From assembly GCA_964621785.1 (NCBI GenBank), contig CAZUPD010000024.1:6288-70287 (forward strand): 64,000 nucleotides of DNA, read 5' to 3'. A model generated the notes under the pieces. The model saw nothing but the letters and a program-made list of their open reading frames with translations. It made no database searches and was not told the origin of the DNA. The stretch comes from JACKDW01 sp964621785. Its GTDB lineage: Bacteria; Myxococcota_A; Polyangia; Nannocystales; Nannocystaceae. Position numbers and translations under genes: made by a program. Shown here piece after piece: positions 36,498 through 44,846 of the stretch (its first letter is position 1; every line of letters begins with the position of its first letter).

Positions 36498-37904
36498 CTA
36501 CGCATCGGCGACCCAGTGGCCGTGGAATGTTGTAGGTACATGGTGATCAAACCACAGACGCGCGACCGGCCCGTCCTCCATGTGCGGCCCGGCAAACACT
36601 GCGAGATGGCTATTTTCTGACTTCGGGTCATAGACGAGGCACAGGATGTGGCCCGCGAGCGGATTGTCGTCGCCTGGCTGGGGAACAAACACCGGCTCGG
36701 AGGTCCGGCGGCCGTCCGAGAAAGTGAAACTGCGCTGGCGACCTGTGGACAGGTCGAGGCACACGAGTTTGTCGCCGTCGGGCTCGGAGCCCTCCGGTTC
36801 GTCTGACTGTCCAACCATCCACACATGGGAATGACTACGCGTCAATTCGTTGGGATGCACCTGTGGGAACTCGCAGCCGTGGGCGAGGACCTCCGTGCGA
36901 AAGCTAGTCGTTTTGGGATCGATCCGAGCGCGGACATACGTATTGTCGAGCGACGCGTTATCGTCACCGAGTTGCTGCAGAATGTCGAAGTTGTCGTAGC
37001 GGACAAAGTCGACCACGATCTCGCCGGCATCTTCGAACGCGTTGGCAAAGTGGAACTGAAAAAACGCGTCGGTGTGGAAGCGTCGGGTCGCGGATGGATC
37101 GTCGAGCGGGACGACGATGACTTCGGTGCCCTCCCGCGGATCCCAGTAGAACAGTTTTTCAAATGGCCCGATCGAAAGCATCGCCCGCCACGGGCGGATC
37201 TTGGCGGGGGAGACCAAAAACACGAGGTGACGGTCGCTGGCGATAAAGTCGTGGAGCATCACCGGATGGGCGAGGGGCAGCCGGTGAAACAACCTCGCGT
37301 GGCCGGAGTCCGGAAGTTCGTAGATCATGAGCTCGGTATGGCGACGGTAGCGAAGACCAAAGTTGAAGATGGCTTTTCGACCAGGTACGTAGTGTGGGTG
37401 GGCCGAGAATGTCGAGGCCACCACCTCGAGGTCGGTTTCACCGATGGTCGTCAGATCGGTCTGTGCCACTTCGATCGGCAACGCAGCTTCCATCAGCGCG
37501 TAGAGTTTGCCCTGCCACGTCATAACACTTGTATTGCCAGTGTTTTTGACCTTCTTTTGAAAGTTGGCGGCGACCCGGCGCCACCATGGTGCATTGAGAC
37601 CGTACAGCGGTTTTTGTCGCTCCCGTTCGGCCCTCAGCCCCTCACTGACGACGACCCGGTGTGCACCGTGGGCGTTGCCCCCCGCGATCCGGACCGCACA
37701 GATCGCACCATCCCCTTCAAACAGGTGGCTGTAGGGTCGACCAAAACACTCGTAGAGCCCCGGACCGTTGCGGAACAATGTGCCGTTGAGGTCCGCCGGG
37801 AGGGTGCCCTCGATTCTCAGTGGTTCAAATCCGTGTTCGCGCGTCAGACTCGACCGTAGGCGGGAGGGGGGACGCGGTGTGGTTTGACGGGAAGATGCGG
37901 GCAC
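36498..37904 (-). CDS. Carotenoid cleavage oxygenase family protein
   Basis: Non-heme iron enzyme of about 468 residues. The four ligand histidines are in SAHPHY, LHDFI, FHFANAFE and the final FHGHW, as in carotenoid oxygenases and lignostilbene dioxygenases. PADLNGTLFRNGPGL is the conserved N-terminal signature. I prefer GTG 37904, which falls after the stop of the upstream gene; GTG 37997 would overlap that gene by 56 bases and add an Arg/Ser-rich tail. Cleavage of a carotenoid or stilbene double bond is the family reaction. Confidence 0.9.
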   Translation of the reverse strand: MPASSRQTTPRPPSRLRSSLTREHGFEPLRIEGTLPADLNGTLFRNGPGLYECFGRPYSHLFEGDGAICAVRIAGGNAHGAHRVVVSEGLRAERERQKPLYGLNAPWWRRVAANFQKKVKNTGNTSVMTWQGKLYALMEAALPIEVAQTDLTTIGETDLEVVASTFSAHPHYVPGRKAIFNFGLRYRRHTELMIYELPDSGHARLFHRLPLAHPVMLHDFIASDRHLVFLVSPAKIRPWRAMLSIGPFEKLFYWDPREGTEVIVVPLDDPSATRRFHTDAFFQFHFANAFEDAGEIVVDFVRYDNFDILQQLGDDNASLDNTYVRARIDPKTTSFRTEVLAHGCEFPQVHPNELTRSHSHVWMVGQSDEPEGSEPDGDKLVCLDLSTGRQRSFTFSDGRRTSEPVFVPQPGDDNPLAGHILCLVYDPKSENSHLAVFAGPHMEDGPVARLWFDHHVPTTFHGHWVADA

Positions 37905-37941
37905 AGGACATCTTCGTCGGCGACCGACTGGTGCGCAAGCG

Positions 37942-38685
37942 TCACTGCACGACGACGCGGAACACTTCGTAGGGACCTGGGGACTGGCGTTGGGCACGTG
38001 CGATGGACCCCGGTGCCAGCGACAGAAAACGGCCGTTGGGCGAAAGCAAACACAGCTCGCCGTCGGCCGGAATGGGTGCGGTCGAAGCTGGAGCGTGCGG
38101 ATTGAGTACCTGCCAGCGGGAACGACCCTCGCCTGTCACCACCTCGACGACTCCCGCGACATCGACCGCGACATACCCGTTGTCTGTCTGGATCTCTACC
38201 TCGTCACTGTAGCGCGTCAGACCATCTTCGCGGGGAAACTCGGGGTTCATAAACACGGATGAGGGCGTTTCGGCGGTCGTAAGATGCGTTTGTTGAACCT
38301 GCAACCATCGCTCTTCATCGGCACACAGGGACACTCGAGATGCAGCTGCAAGTGGTCGTGACGACGCAACGTTTACGGGTTCGAGTGTATAGGCAAAAAT
38401 CTCGGCCTGGTAGGATCCAGCCCCCGCCGGACGCAGGTGAAATGGACCACTCGCCGGTATCCACGGGTCGGCGTTGTCGACTTCGATCACGCAGTCGAGG
38501 CGGCGCCCGTGGGGGGGGTCGACATGGGCGACGATGGGGCTCCCGCAAACAATCGGCCGCATGCTCATCGGATCGTCTGGGCTAAAAAATTGTATGCACA
38601 ATTTTAACGAAGGCCCATCCGGTGCCGCGGCAGTGCACAGCACACGATCGCGAAAACGCAAAACGTGGGGTGGGGGCGATTGCAT
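37942..38685 (-). CDS. Uncharacterised protein upstream of the carotenoid oxygenase
   Basis: Protein of 247 residues, beta-rich by inspection, with no signal peptide or membrane segment. I do not recognise a family. Features include SPIVAHVDPPHGRRL, a DNADPWIPASGPFHL segment and a QTDNGYVAVDVAGVV stretch. It precedes the oxygenase gene on the same strand and diverges from the desaturase. ATG 38685 is the longest start; an ATG at 38568 would leave the A+T-rich palindrome at 38586-38605 outside the gene. Confidence 0.7.
   Translation of the reverse strand: MQSPPPHVLRFRDRVLCTAAAPDGPSLKLCIQFFSPDDPMSMRPIVCGSPIVAHVDPPHGRRLDCVIEVDNADPWIPASGPFHLRPAGAGSYQAEIFAYTLEPVNVASSRPLAAASRVSLCADEERWLQVQQTHLTTAETPSSVFMNPEFPREDGLTRYSDEVEIQTDNGYVAVDVAGVVEVVTGEGRSRWQVLNPHAPASTAPIPADGELCLLSPNGRFLSLAPGSIARAQRQSPGPYEVFRVVVQ
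38586..38605. promoter_or_regulatory. A+T-rich palindrome AAAATTGT-ATGC-ACAATTTT
   Basis: Perfect 8-bp arms around ATGC. It lies in the N-terminal coding part of the unknown protein or, with a later start, in its promoter. Its 16-base core recurs exactly, on the other strand, at 1436-1451. Confidence 0.35.
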
Positions 38686-38805
38686 CGAGCAACTCGACCG
38701 GTTCAGTATGGGCGCAGTTGCTGCAAAATGTCTATTGGGACAGGTTTCGAGCGTGCGCGAGAGTGGGTGTGGCGGAAGGCGTTGCAGCGCGATACCATTC
38801 GCGTC

Positions 38806-39744
38806 ATGACTTCGTCGCCTACGTCGCTCCCGCGCGAGCAGCTTCGTCCGTTACTCGTCCGACGCAACGGCCCAGGGCTCGCCCGTTTGGCGCTCCAGAC
38901 TGGTGTGCTCGTCGGGTCGGCCATCGCAACCGTGTCCTTGGCTCAGCAAGGCCACAGCGCATGGTGGATCACTGCGGCAAGTGGGGGGTGGGCGTTGACG
39001 TTTTTCTTTCCATCCCTCCACGAGTCGGGTCACAAGACAGCGTTTACCAGCGGACTTTTAAATTCGGCTGTCTGTTGGATCAGCGCGATCTTGATGCTGC
39101 AAGCGCCGAGCTTTTTTCGCGAGTTCCACTGGGCCCATCACCGACATACCCAGGATCGAGAGCTCGACCCCGAGATCGCATCTGCGCCGGATTTACTAGC
39201 AAATTGGCCGAGCAATCCCTTCGTCTACTTGGCGCTGGTCTCGGGCCAGTTGTTGATGGTCGGAAAGTTGATGTTCACCATCAGCTCCGCCGTGATGCCG
39301 GCTTCGGGGTGGGACAAACTGTTCCCGTTTATTCGCCCGGAGTTGCGCGGTCGGGTCGCGTGGGAAAGTCGGTTTGTGCTGCTGGTGCTGGCAAGCTTTT
39401 TTGGGGGCGGACTGTGGTTTATCGACGGTTTTGCCCACGTATTTGTGATCTGGTCGATCGCACATCTCGTGCTCGGTTTTTACTTGATGCCCGAACACAC
39501 CGGTTTACCCCACGATGGCAGCCAAGCGCACCGCACCCGGAGTATCCGGTCCAATCGCCTGTTTGAGTGGTGTATGTGGAACATGCCGTATCACGCCGAG
39601 CACCATATGCATCCGGCCGTGCCGTTCCACGCCCTACCGGCGTTGCGCGAGAAAGTGGCTCCTACACTCGAACACGAAGTACGCGGTTACTTGCGATTTC
39701 ACCTCATGGCGATGGCTCGCGCGTTCACGGGCCGTTTGGGCTAG
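38806..39744 (+). CDS. Fatty acid desaturase family protein
   Basis: Membrane di-iron protein of 312 residues from ATG 38806 (the frame is open to 38665, but that would overlap the divergent gene). It has the three histidine boxes: HESGHK, HWAHHRHT and YHAEHHMH. Hydrophobic segments lie between the boxes. It may introduce double bonds into acyl chains or hydroxylate/ketolate carotenoids, since the superfamily includes both. The closeness of the carotenoid oxygenase makes the second option worth considering. Confidence 0.9.
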   Translation: MTSSPTSLPREQLRPLLVRRNGPGLARLALQTGVLVGSAIATVSLAQQGHSAWWITAASGGWALTFFFPSLHESGHKTAFTSGLLNSAVCWISAILMLQAPSFFREFHWAHHRHTQDRELDPEIASAPDLLANWPSNPFVYLALVSGQLLMVGKLMFTISSAVMPASGWDKLFPFIRPELRGRVAWESRFVLLVLASFFGGGLWFIDGFAHVFVIWSIAHLVLGFYLMPEHTGLPHDGSQAHRTRSIRSNRLFEWCMWNMPYHAEHHMHPAVPFHALPALREKVAPTLEHEVRGYLRFHLMAMARAFTGRLG

Positions 39745-39815
39745 CCCAAATCATATTCGCCAACCTGCTCCTAGGCTGTCCCGTGTATAGTCGACGGAGC
39801 GCGGGAGGTGGATTG

Positions 39816-40712
39816 GTGGCCGACCCAGAAAAACGTCCTCCACTCGCAGAGTGGATCACACAGCGTGGACTCGATGCCCTCGCGGAGTCGGTCTACGTCT
39901 ACAATTCGGAAAGTACGTTGGTCGCCGGCAATGCTGCAGCCGAAGTCTTTTGGAAAGTCCCCAACGCGGTATTGATCGATCAATTTCGTCTCAGCGACAA
40001 CGTGGCGACGCTCGGGCAGGATCTCGTGGATCTGTTTTTTCGTGCTGTCAACTCGGGTGAGAGGGTCTCGACACCGCCGCTGCCGCTGCATGTGAGCAAG
40101 GACGATGACTTGCCTGTACAACAAAATATGGAGGTATGGCTGCAGATCGACTACGTCCCGCTGCGTGACAACAAATGTGTCCACTATGTGATGGGCATCG
40201 GGAAGATCGTGACCGACGACGTCAAGCGGGCTTCGGCGATCGCCGAGGCGGAAGAGAAGATTGAACTGCAGTCCAAAACCATTGCGTCACTCGAAGAGGC
40301 CAATCAGGAGATCGAGCGCCAGCGGGCGATGATCCACGAACTCTCGTCGCCAGTGATCGATGTGTGGGGCGACGTCTTGCTGATTCCACTCGTTGGTTCG
40401 CTTGAGCGTGAACGCGCGGGAGTGGTCGCCGAGCGGGTGTTGGCCTCCATCACACAACGCCAGTCGGTGTACGCGATCATGGACCTCACCGGCGTACCCG
40501 ACCTCGACACCGGGACCGCCGATCACCTGATGCGAATTGCGAAGATGATCAAGCTGCTCGGGGCCGAGTGTATCGTCGCTGGCATCCAGCCGATGGTCGC
40601 CCAGACGATCACCAACCTCGAGCTCAGCCTTGGCGATATGCGGGTCTTTCAGGCCCTGCGAGATGCTTTGGAATACTGTATGGCCAAGTCCGAAAAGCGT
40701 TCGCGAAAATAG
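39816..40712 (+). CDS. RsbR-like PAS-coiled coil-STAS regulatory protein
   Basis: Protein of 298 residues. GTG 39816 is chosen because GGAGG lies 7 bases upstream; TTG 39813 is possible. The N-terminal 130 residues look like a PAS-type sensor (VYVYNSESTLVAGNAAAEVFW). A coiled coil (about 140-180) follows, and then a STAS domain with DLTGVPDLDTGTADHLM and CIVAGIQPMVAQTI, close to RsbR and other stressosome proteins. The conserved Thr positions of RsbR are present in this stretch. No RsbS, RsbT or sigma-B gene is nearby. It starts 71 bases after the desaturase. Confidence 0.85.
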   Translation: MADPEKRPPLAEWITQRGLDALAESVYVYNSESTLVAGNAAAEVFWKVPNAVLIDQFRLSDNVATLGQDLVDLFFRAVNSGERVSTPPLPLHVSKDDDLPVQQNMEVWLQIDYVPLRDNKCVHYVMGIGKIVTDDVKRASAIAEAEEKIELQSKTIASLEEANQEIERQRAMIHELSSPVIDVWGDVLLIPLVGSLERERAGVVAERVLASITQRQSVYAIMDLTGVPDLDTGTADHLMRIAKMIKLLGAECIVAGIQPMVAQTITNLELSLGDMRVFQALRDALEYCMAKSEKRSRK

Positions 40713-40809
40713 TTGCTTCTGCAAAATTATAATTGGGTCGTCCACCGCCCAAACCACTCGAGGTGCGGGGATGCTGCGGCAGCTTCCCAATTCATGATGA
40801 TACATCGAT

Positions 40810-41661
40810 TCAGCCCCTGTGGAGGCGCCGGTAGTTGCTCGGTGTCATCCCGACCTGCCGGGAGAACGCGCGGGTAAAGCTTCGCTGGTCAGAAAACCCA
40901 ACACTGCGAGCAACTGCGGCGATCGTGGTCGGGGATTTGCGAAGCAGTGAGGCCGCGTGACACAGCTTGAGGGTGCGTAGGTAGGCTCCGGGGGTGATGC
41001 CGACAACAGCTCGAAACTGGCGTAGGAAGTGGTATTTGCTCAACCCGGCTACCGCGGCGAGGTCGTCGAGGTCGAGCGAGGATGTGTCCTGCAGATCGCG
41101 GCTGCGCAGAAAACCGACCGCCTGAGAAATGGCGCGGTTGTGGACGCGATTGGTAGGCAGCAGACGCGGCTCGTGGAGGTTCGAGTAGTTTTCGAGAACA
41201 TGTCCAAGCAGCTCGTGAACCAGGGCCTCTCGCGTGGCTTCGCGATCGCGTTCACCCGTCCGACAGTGCTCGAGCAACGCGCAGATACGGCGGCGGACGA
41301 CCGGGTCGTTGTGGATCTGGATGTCGGTAAACTCAGGTTGATGACAACTCGCGGGCGTGACCTCGCGGGCGACTTCGATGAGGCGATCGGGGTCGATGTA
41401 GAGGCTGACATACTCGAGTTCAAGGGCGCCGGTGGTATTGCCCGTGTGCACCTGAAGCGGATTGATGAGCACCAGGTCCCCCGGCGAAAAATGATGCAGC
41501 CTCCCGGTTACGTGGCAAGCTTCGGTGCCCCGAAGTTGCAGACAGATCAGGTACTCGGCATGAAAGTGCGGATGCAGTGAGAGAGCACTGCGCGGCCCGT
41601 GGGCGTGGAGCAGGGAGAACCCGCGCTCGCTGAAATACGAAGGCTGCCGGGTGCGACGCAC
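40810..41661 (-). CDS. AraC-family transcriptional regulator
   Basis: Protein of 283 residues from GTG 41661. It has an N-terminal cupin-like sensor (about 15-110, HFHAEYLICLQLRG, SPGDLVLINPLQVH) and a C-terminal double helix-turn-helix (about 180-280), LAAVAGLSKYHFLRQFRAVVG and VGFSDQRSFTRAFSRQVG. It diverges from the aminotransferase-GNAT operon across 160 bp and is the obvious candidate to control it. The cupin type suggests a small-molecule inducer. Confidence 0.93.
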   Translation of the reverse strand: MRRTRQPSYFSERGFSLLHAHGPRSALSLHPHFHAEYLICLQLRGTEACHVTGRLHHFSPGDLVLINPLQVHTGNTTGALELEYVSLYIDPDRLIEVAREVTPASCHQPEFTDIQIHNDPVVRRRICALLEHCRTGERDREATREALVHELLGHVLENYSNLHEPRLLPTNRVHNRAISQAVGFLRSRDLQDTSSLDLDDLAAVAGLSKYHFLRQFRAVVGITPGAYLRTLKLCHAASLLRKSPTTIAAVARSVGFSDQRSFTRAFSRQVGMTPSNYRRLHRG

Positions 41662-41821
41662 GGATACAAGGTTAGGCCGCCTGCGGTCTCGGGTCTACAG
41701 GGTTCGCTCACCCGGCACAGAGGTCGTGATCGATCGCAAGGGTCTGCAGCCGGGCATGCGCAATCCATTCGGACATGCGACTGGTTGAGCATGTTTGACG
41801 ACGGACTGATAAGCTGCATGC
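41662..41821. promoter_or_regulatory. Divergent control region, AraC regulator / aminotransferase operon
   Basis: 160 bp without a gene. It should hold both promoters and AraC half-sites. Two GCATG-containing segments (GGACATGCGACTGGTT and GAGCATGTTTGACGAC, about 41772-41803) look like imperfect direct repeats, but I cannot call an operator with confidence. Confidence 0.4.
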
Positions 41822-44800
41822 GTGACCAAGGATCCATGCAAAATCGAGGCGTCCGACCTCGAAGAACTCGAGCGTCTTCAACGCGCAGAAGCTCCGGTTC
41901 CGAGTCGGCTCCGACGTCGTGAAACATCGCGTGTACGCATACCCGAAGGCGGAGAATTGCCGCAGACCCAGGCGTTGTTGCGGCGGATGTACGCAGACGA
42001 CTTTATCGCCGTCGAGAAAAAACCGCTCGTCGTCGACACGCGCAGGTGTTGGGGTCCGTACATGGTGTCGATCGACGAAAAGTCGCTCGTCGTACTCGAT
42101 GCATGTTCACAGATCGCCACCCTCAGCCACGGGTTTGCCCACCCCGACATCCTGCGTGAGCTCCACTCAGGGCGGTTTAATAACTGTCTGTGGAGCAATC
42201 CCGATACAGCCGTCGAGCGCGTGCCCGAGGTGCAGGCCTTTGCCGACGCTGTGCGGGTTGTGGCGCCGCAGCAGCTGACCCACGTGAGTCTCGTGTGTGC
42301 GGGCGGAGCGGAGGCCAACGAAAAAGCGCTGCGGATCGCTAGGTTGCATGCACCTACAGGGAATCGCAATCGCGTCCTGGCATTTCGAGGAGGGTTTCAC
42401 GGGCGCACGTTTGCCGCCCTGATGGCAACCTGGAACCCAAAAAAGCGGGCCTCGTTTGAATTGCCCGGGTACGAAGCCGTGTTTTCTCCGACCGAGCTCG
42501 ACGTCGTCAGCAACCTGCTCAAGACCCGCGGCAACGAACTGTACGCGATCATTGTTGAGCCGATGATGGCCGAGGGAGGCGAGCTCCATCTGACGGCGGA
42601 GTTCTTCCGCGGCCTTGTCAAACTCGCCAACGCCCACAAAATTCCACTCATCATCGATGAAGTCCAAACTGGGTTTGGCACCGGCGGGACACCGCTGTGG
42701 TGGCAGCGGCTCGGGCTTACAGACGATCCAGACGCGACGCCCGACCTGATAACCGTGGCAAAAAAAGCAGCGCTAGGCGTGGTGTTGTCGCGTTGGCCCG
42801 ACCCCGAGGATGCGTACAATCAGGTCAATGTCGCCTCCGCGATCCGTGGGCATATACAACTTTCGACCTGCGAAGACATGGCCGACCTCGAGTTGCCGTT
42901 GGCCGAGGAACTCCATGCCCTGACCAAGCGATTTCCCGAAACGATCAGCAACCCCCGGGTGGCCGGGTGTACGTTTGCGTTTGAAGTCGGGTCGCCCGAG
43001 CTCCAAAACGCGTTTATCGCCCAACGCCTGCACCGCGGGTTTATGACCTACGGGGCAGGGGACACGACGATTCGCTTTCGCCTCAATGCCCAGTACTCGC
43101 GCAAGCACATCAGCCGTTTATTTGTGCGTGTCGCCGCAGCCCTCGAACGCCTGACCGATAAAGATGCGTGTACATGGAAAACCGAAGGGTCGCGCAAGCG
43201 AGTCCTCGGCCAGGATGTTGCGCTGCGCGAGGTGCGGGAGGCCGACTGGCCCGAGATCATGAAGATCGAGCGGGCCACCTACGAACCGGAACGTTGCGAC
43301 AGCGAGGCATACCTGCGGCGGTGCGAACAGGGAGGCGTCGGGATCGTTGCGATCGACACGCGCTCCGGGACGACGGAGAAGGGCCCGATTATCGGGTTTT
43401 GTGTCGGTGCACCCGTCGAGCGGTTTGAAGATGTCGGCGGCCCCGATCGCGATCCGAGGTTGCATCGCGGCGACACATTTTATTCGGCCGATGTCACGGT
43501 CGCGCCGGGCCATCGCGGGCGCGGTGTCGGGCGCCTGCTCAAGCTGGCCCAAATCGAGTGGGCCAAGGTTCAAGGATTTCGCTACGTCGCCGGCCGTAAC
43601 CGGGTCGGGATGACAATGGGGATGATGCGACTCAATCAGTCTCTCGGGGGCTACGAGGTCGAACACCTGCTCAAGCAGTACGGTGGCAAAGGCGAGGCGA
43701 TCTACTATCACATCCCGCTCGGCGCCCCACCTGACCCTCCGGCCATCCCCGACTCCGTGACGTGTTTCGCCTCTGGGATTCAACGTCCGTTCGGCCCGCG
43801 TCCGGCGTTTATGGCGACCCGCGAGTTGGAAGGGCCACTGGCGAGCAAGCTCAACCTCAGCAACTACGCGACCATCGATACAGTCCACTACACCGAGCTG
43901 ATGCGTCGGCTGGCTCCCCGGGGTACTCGACACATGTACTTCACAAGCTCGCGCGACGAGCTGATCGATAAATCGCTGCGCTGCCTCATGCTCTCGCGCC
44001 CGAACGGAAGAATCGCGATCGGATTTGAGGGGGGATACGTCGGACACATCACGGCGGCGGCACGCTCGCTGTCCGACCCCACCGGGTTTGGGCCCGACCT
44101 GAAACTGTTTGACTGGCCGCGGATCCCCCATCCCCAGGTGGGCATTACCCGCACGTTAGATGCACTGGAGCGGATCGTCGCCCAAGAAGGTGCAGATACA
44201 ATTTTAGCCGTCGTCGTCGAAGTCGTCGGCGAGCGCTCGGGGAACGTACTGGCCGGCGAGCAAGCGGTCGCATTCTCTGAGCTGTGTCGCAAACACGACC
44301 TTCCACTCGTGTTTGTCGAAACGGCTTCGGGCGGCTATCGCTGCGGCCCCGGCCCGTGGGCATGCAACAATCTCCCGCCGTCGGTCGTCCCCGACATGGT
44401 CCTGTGGTACCCCGGCGGACAGCTCGGAAATATCTTTGTCAATGACCGCTACTGGATCGCCAAACCACTGACGCTCATCTCGACATGGGATGGCGACGAG
44501 GTATCGATCATCCGTACCCACGAGCATCTGCGTGCTGCCCACAAACTCGGCGCGGGTCCTCTCGTCACCGCGGGTGATGCCTTGGGGCGACTACTGAGCG
44601 AGGTCGCAGCCGAAGTCGACGGGGTTCGTGTCGGCGGTTCCGGTCTGTACCGCACACTCTCGTTTCCCACACCGGAAGCAGCCGAAGCGTTTCACAAGGC
44701 TGCGCTGCAACACGGCATCCGTTTTGGACGTGGACTCCCGCAGATTCTGATCGCAGCGCCGTCGCTGGACATCGAGATCGATTCCCTCGCAGGGATGCGC

Positions 44801-44839
44801 GAGCCGCTTTTGCAAGCGCTCCGGGCGGCAAAAAACTGA
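41822..44839 (+). CDS. Fusion: class III aminotransferase - GNAT acyltransferase - inactive aminotransferase-like domain
   Basis: Single frame of 1005 residues. Part 1 (about 55-450) is a class III PLP aminotransferase closest in motifs to L-lysine 6-aminotransferase: FRGGFHGRTFAALMAT, IIDEVQTGFGTGG, and the PLP lysine in LITVAKKAALG (K314 or K315). Part 2 (about 465-625) is a GNAT N-acyltransferase with the acetyl-CoA loop VTVAPGHRGRGVGRLLK. Part 3 (about 640-1005) follows the same aminotransferase fold order (GFEGGYVGHITAA, VVVEVVGERSG), but the DEVQTG site reads VETASGGYRCG and the lysine segment reads DMVLWYPGGQLGN, with no lysine. It should therefore be catalytically dead, perhaps a structural or ligand-binding partner. 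First gene of a three-gene operon; the next start is 7 bases on. Confidence 0.9.
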   Translation: MTKDPCKIEASDLEELERLQRAEAPVPSRLRRRETSRVRIPEGGELPQTQALLRRMYADDFIAVEKKPLVVDTRRCWGPYMVSIDEKSLVVLDACSQIATLSHGFAHPDILRELHSGRFNNCLWSNPDTAVERVPEVQAFADAVRVVAPQQLTHVSLVCAGGAEANEKALRIARLHAPTGNRNRVLAFRGGFHGRTFAALMATWNPKKRASFELPGYEAVFSPTELDVVSNLLKTRGNELYAIIVEPMMAEGGELHLTAEFFRGLVKLANAHKIPLIIDEVQTGFGTGGTPLWWQRLGLTDDPDATPDLITVAKKAALGVVLSRWPDPEDAYNQVNVASAIRGHIQLSTCEDMADLELPLAEELHALTKRFPETISNPRVAGCTFAFEVGSPELQNAFIAQRLHRGFMTYGAGDTTIRFRLNAQYSRKHISRLFVRVAAALERLTDKDACTWKTEGSRKRVLGQDVALREVREADWPEIMKIERATYEPERCDSEAYLRRCEQGGVGIVAIDTRSGTTEKGPIIGFCVGAPVERFEDVGGPDRDPRLHRGDTFYSADVTVAPGHRGRGVGRLLKLAQIEWAKVQGFRYVAGRNRVGMTMGMMRLNQSLGGYEVEHLLKQYGGKGEAIYYHIPLGAPPDPPAIPDSVTCFASGIQRPFGPRPAFMATRELEGPLASKLNLSNYATIDTVHYTELMRRLAPRGTRHMYFTSSRDELIDKSLRCLMLSRPNGRIAIGFEGGYVGHITAAARSLSDPTGFGPDLKLFDWPRIPHPQVGITRTLDALERIVAQEGADTILAVVVEVVGERSGNVLAGEQAVAFSELCRKHDLPLVFVETASGGYRCGPGPWACNNLPPSVVPDMVLWYPGGQLGNIFVNDRYWIAKPLTLISTWDGDEVSIIRTHEHLRAAHKLGAGPLVTAGDALGRLLSEVAAEVDGVRVGGSGLYRTLSFPTPEAAEAFHKAALQHGIRFGRGLPQILIAAPSLDIEIDSLAGMREPLLQALRAAKN

Positions 44840-44846
44840 GCCATTC

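Noticed and set aside
36825..37859. Open plus-strand frame of 344 codons
   Set aside because: Antisense to the carotenoid oxygenase, which has all four iron-ligand histidines.
43118..44131. Open minus-strand frame of 337 codons
   Set aside because: Antisense to the GNAT part of the fusion gene; no domain, and composition typical of a shadow frame.
43918..44839. Separate third gene for the C-terminal third of the fusion protein
   Set aside because: The frame is continuous from 41822 to 44839 with no stop and no convincing internal ribosome-binding site, so one polypeptide is the simpler reading.
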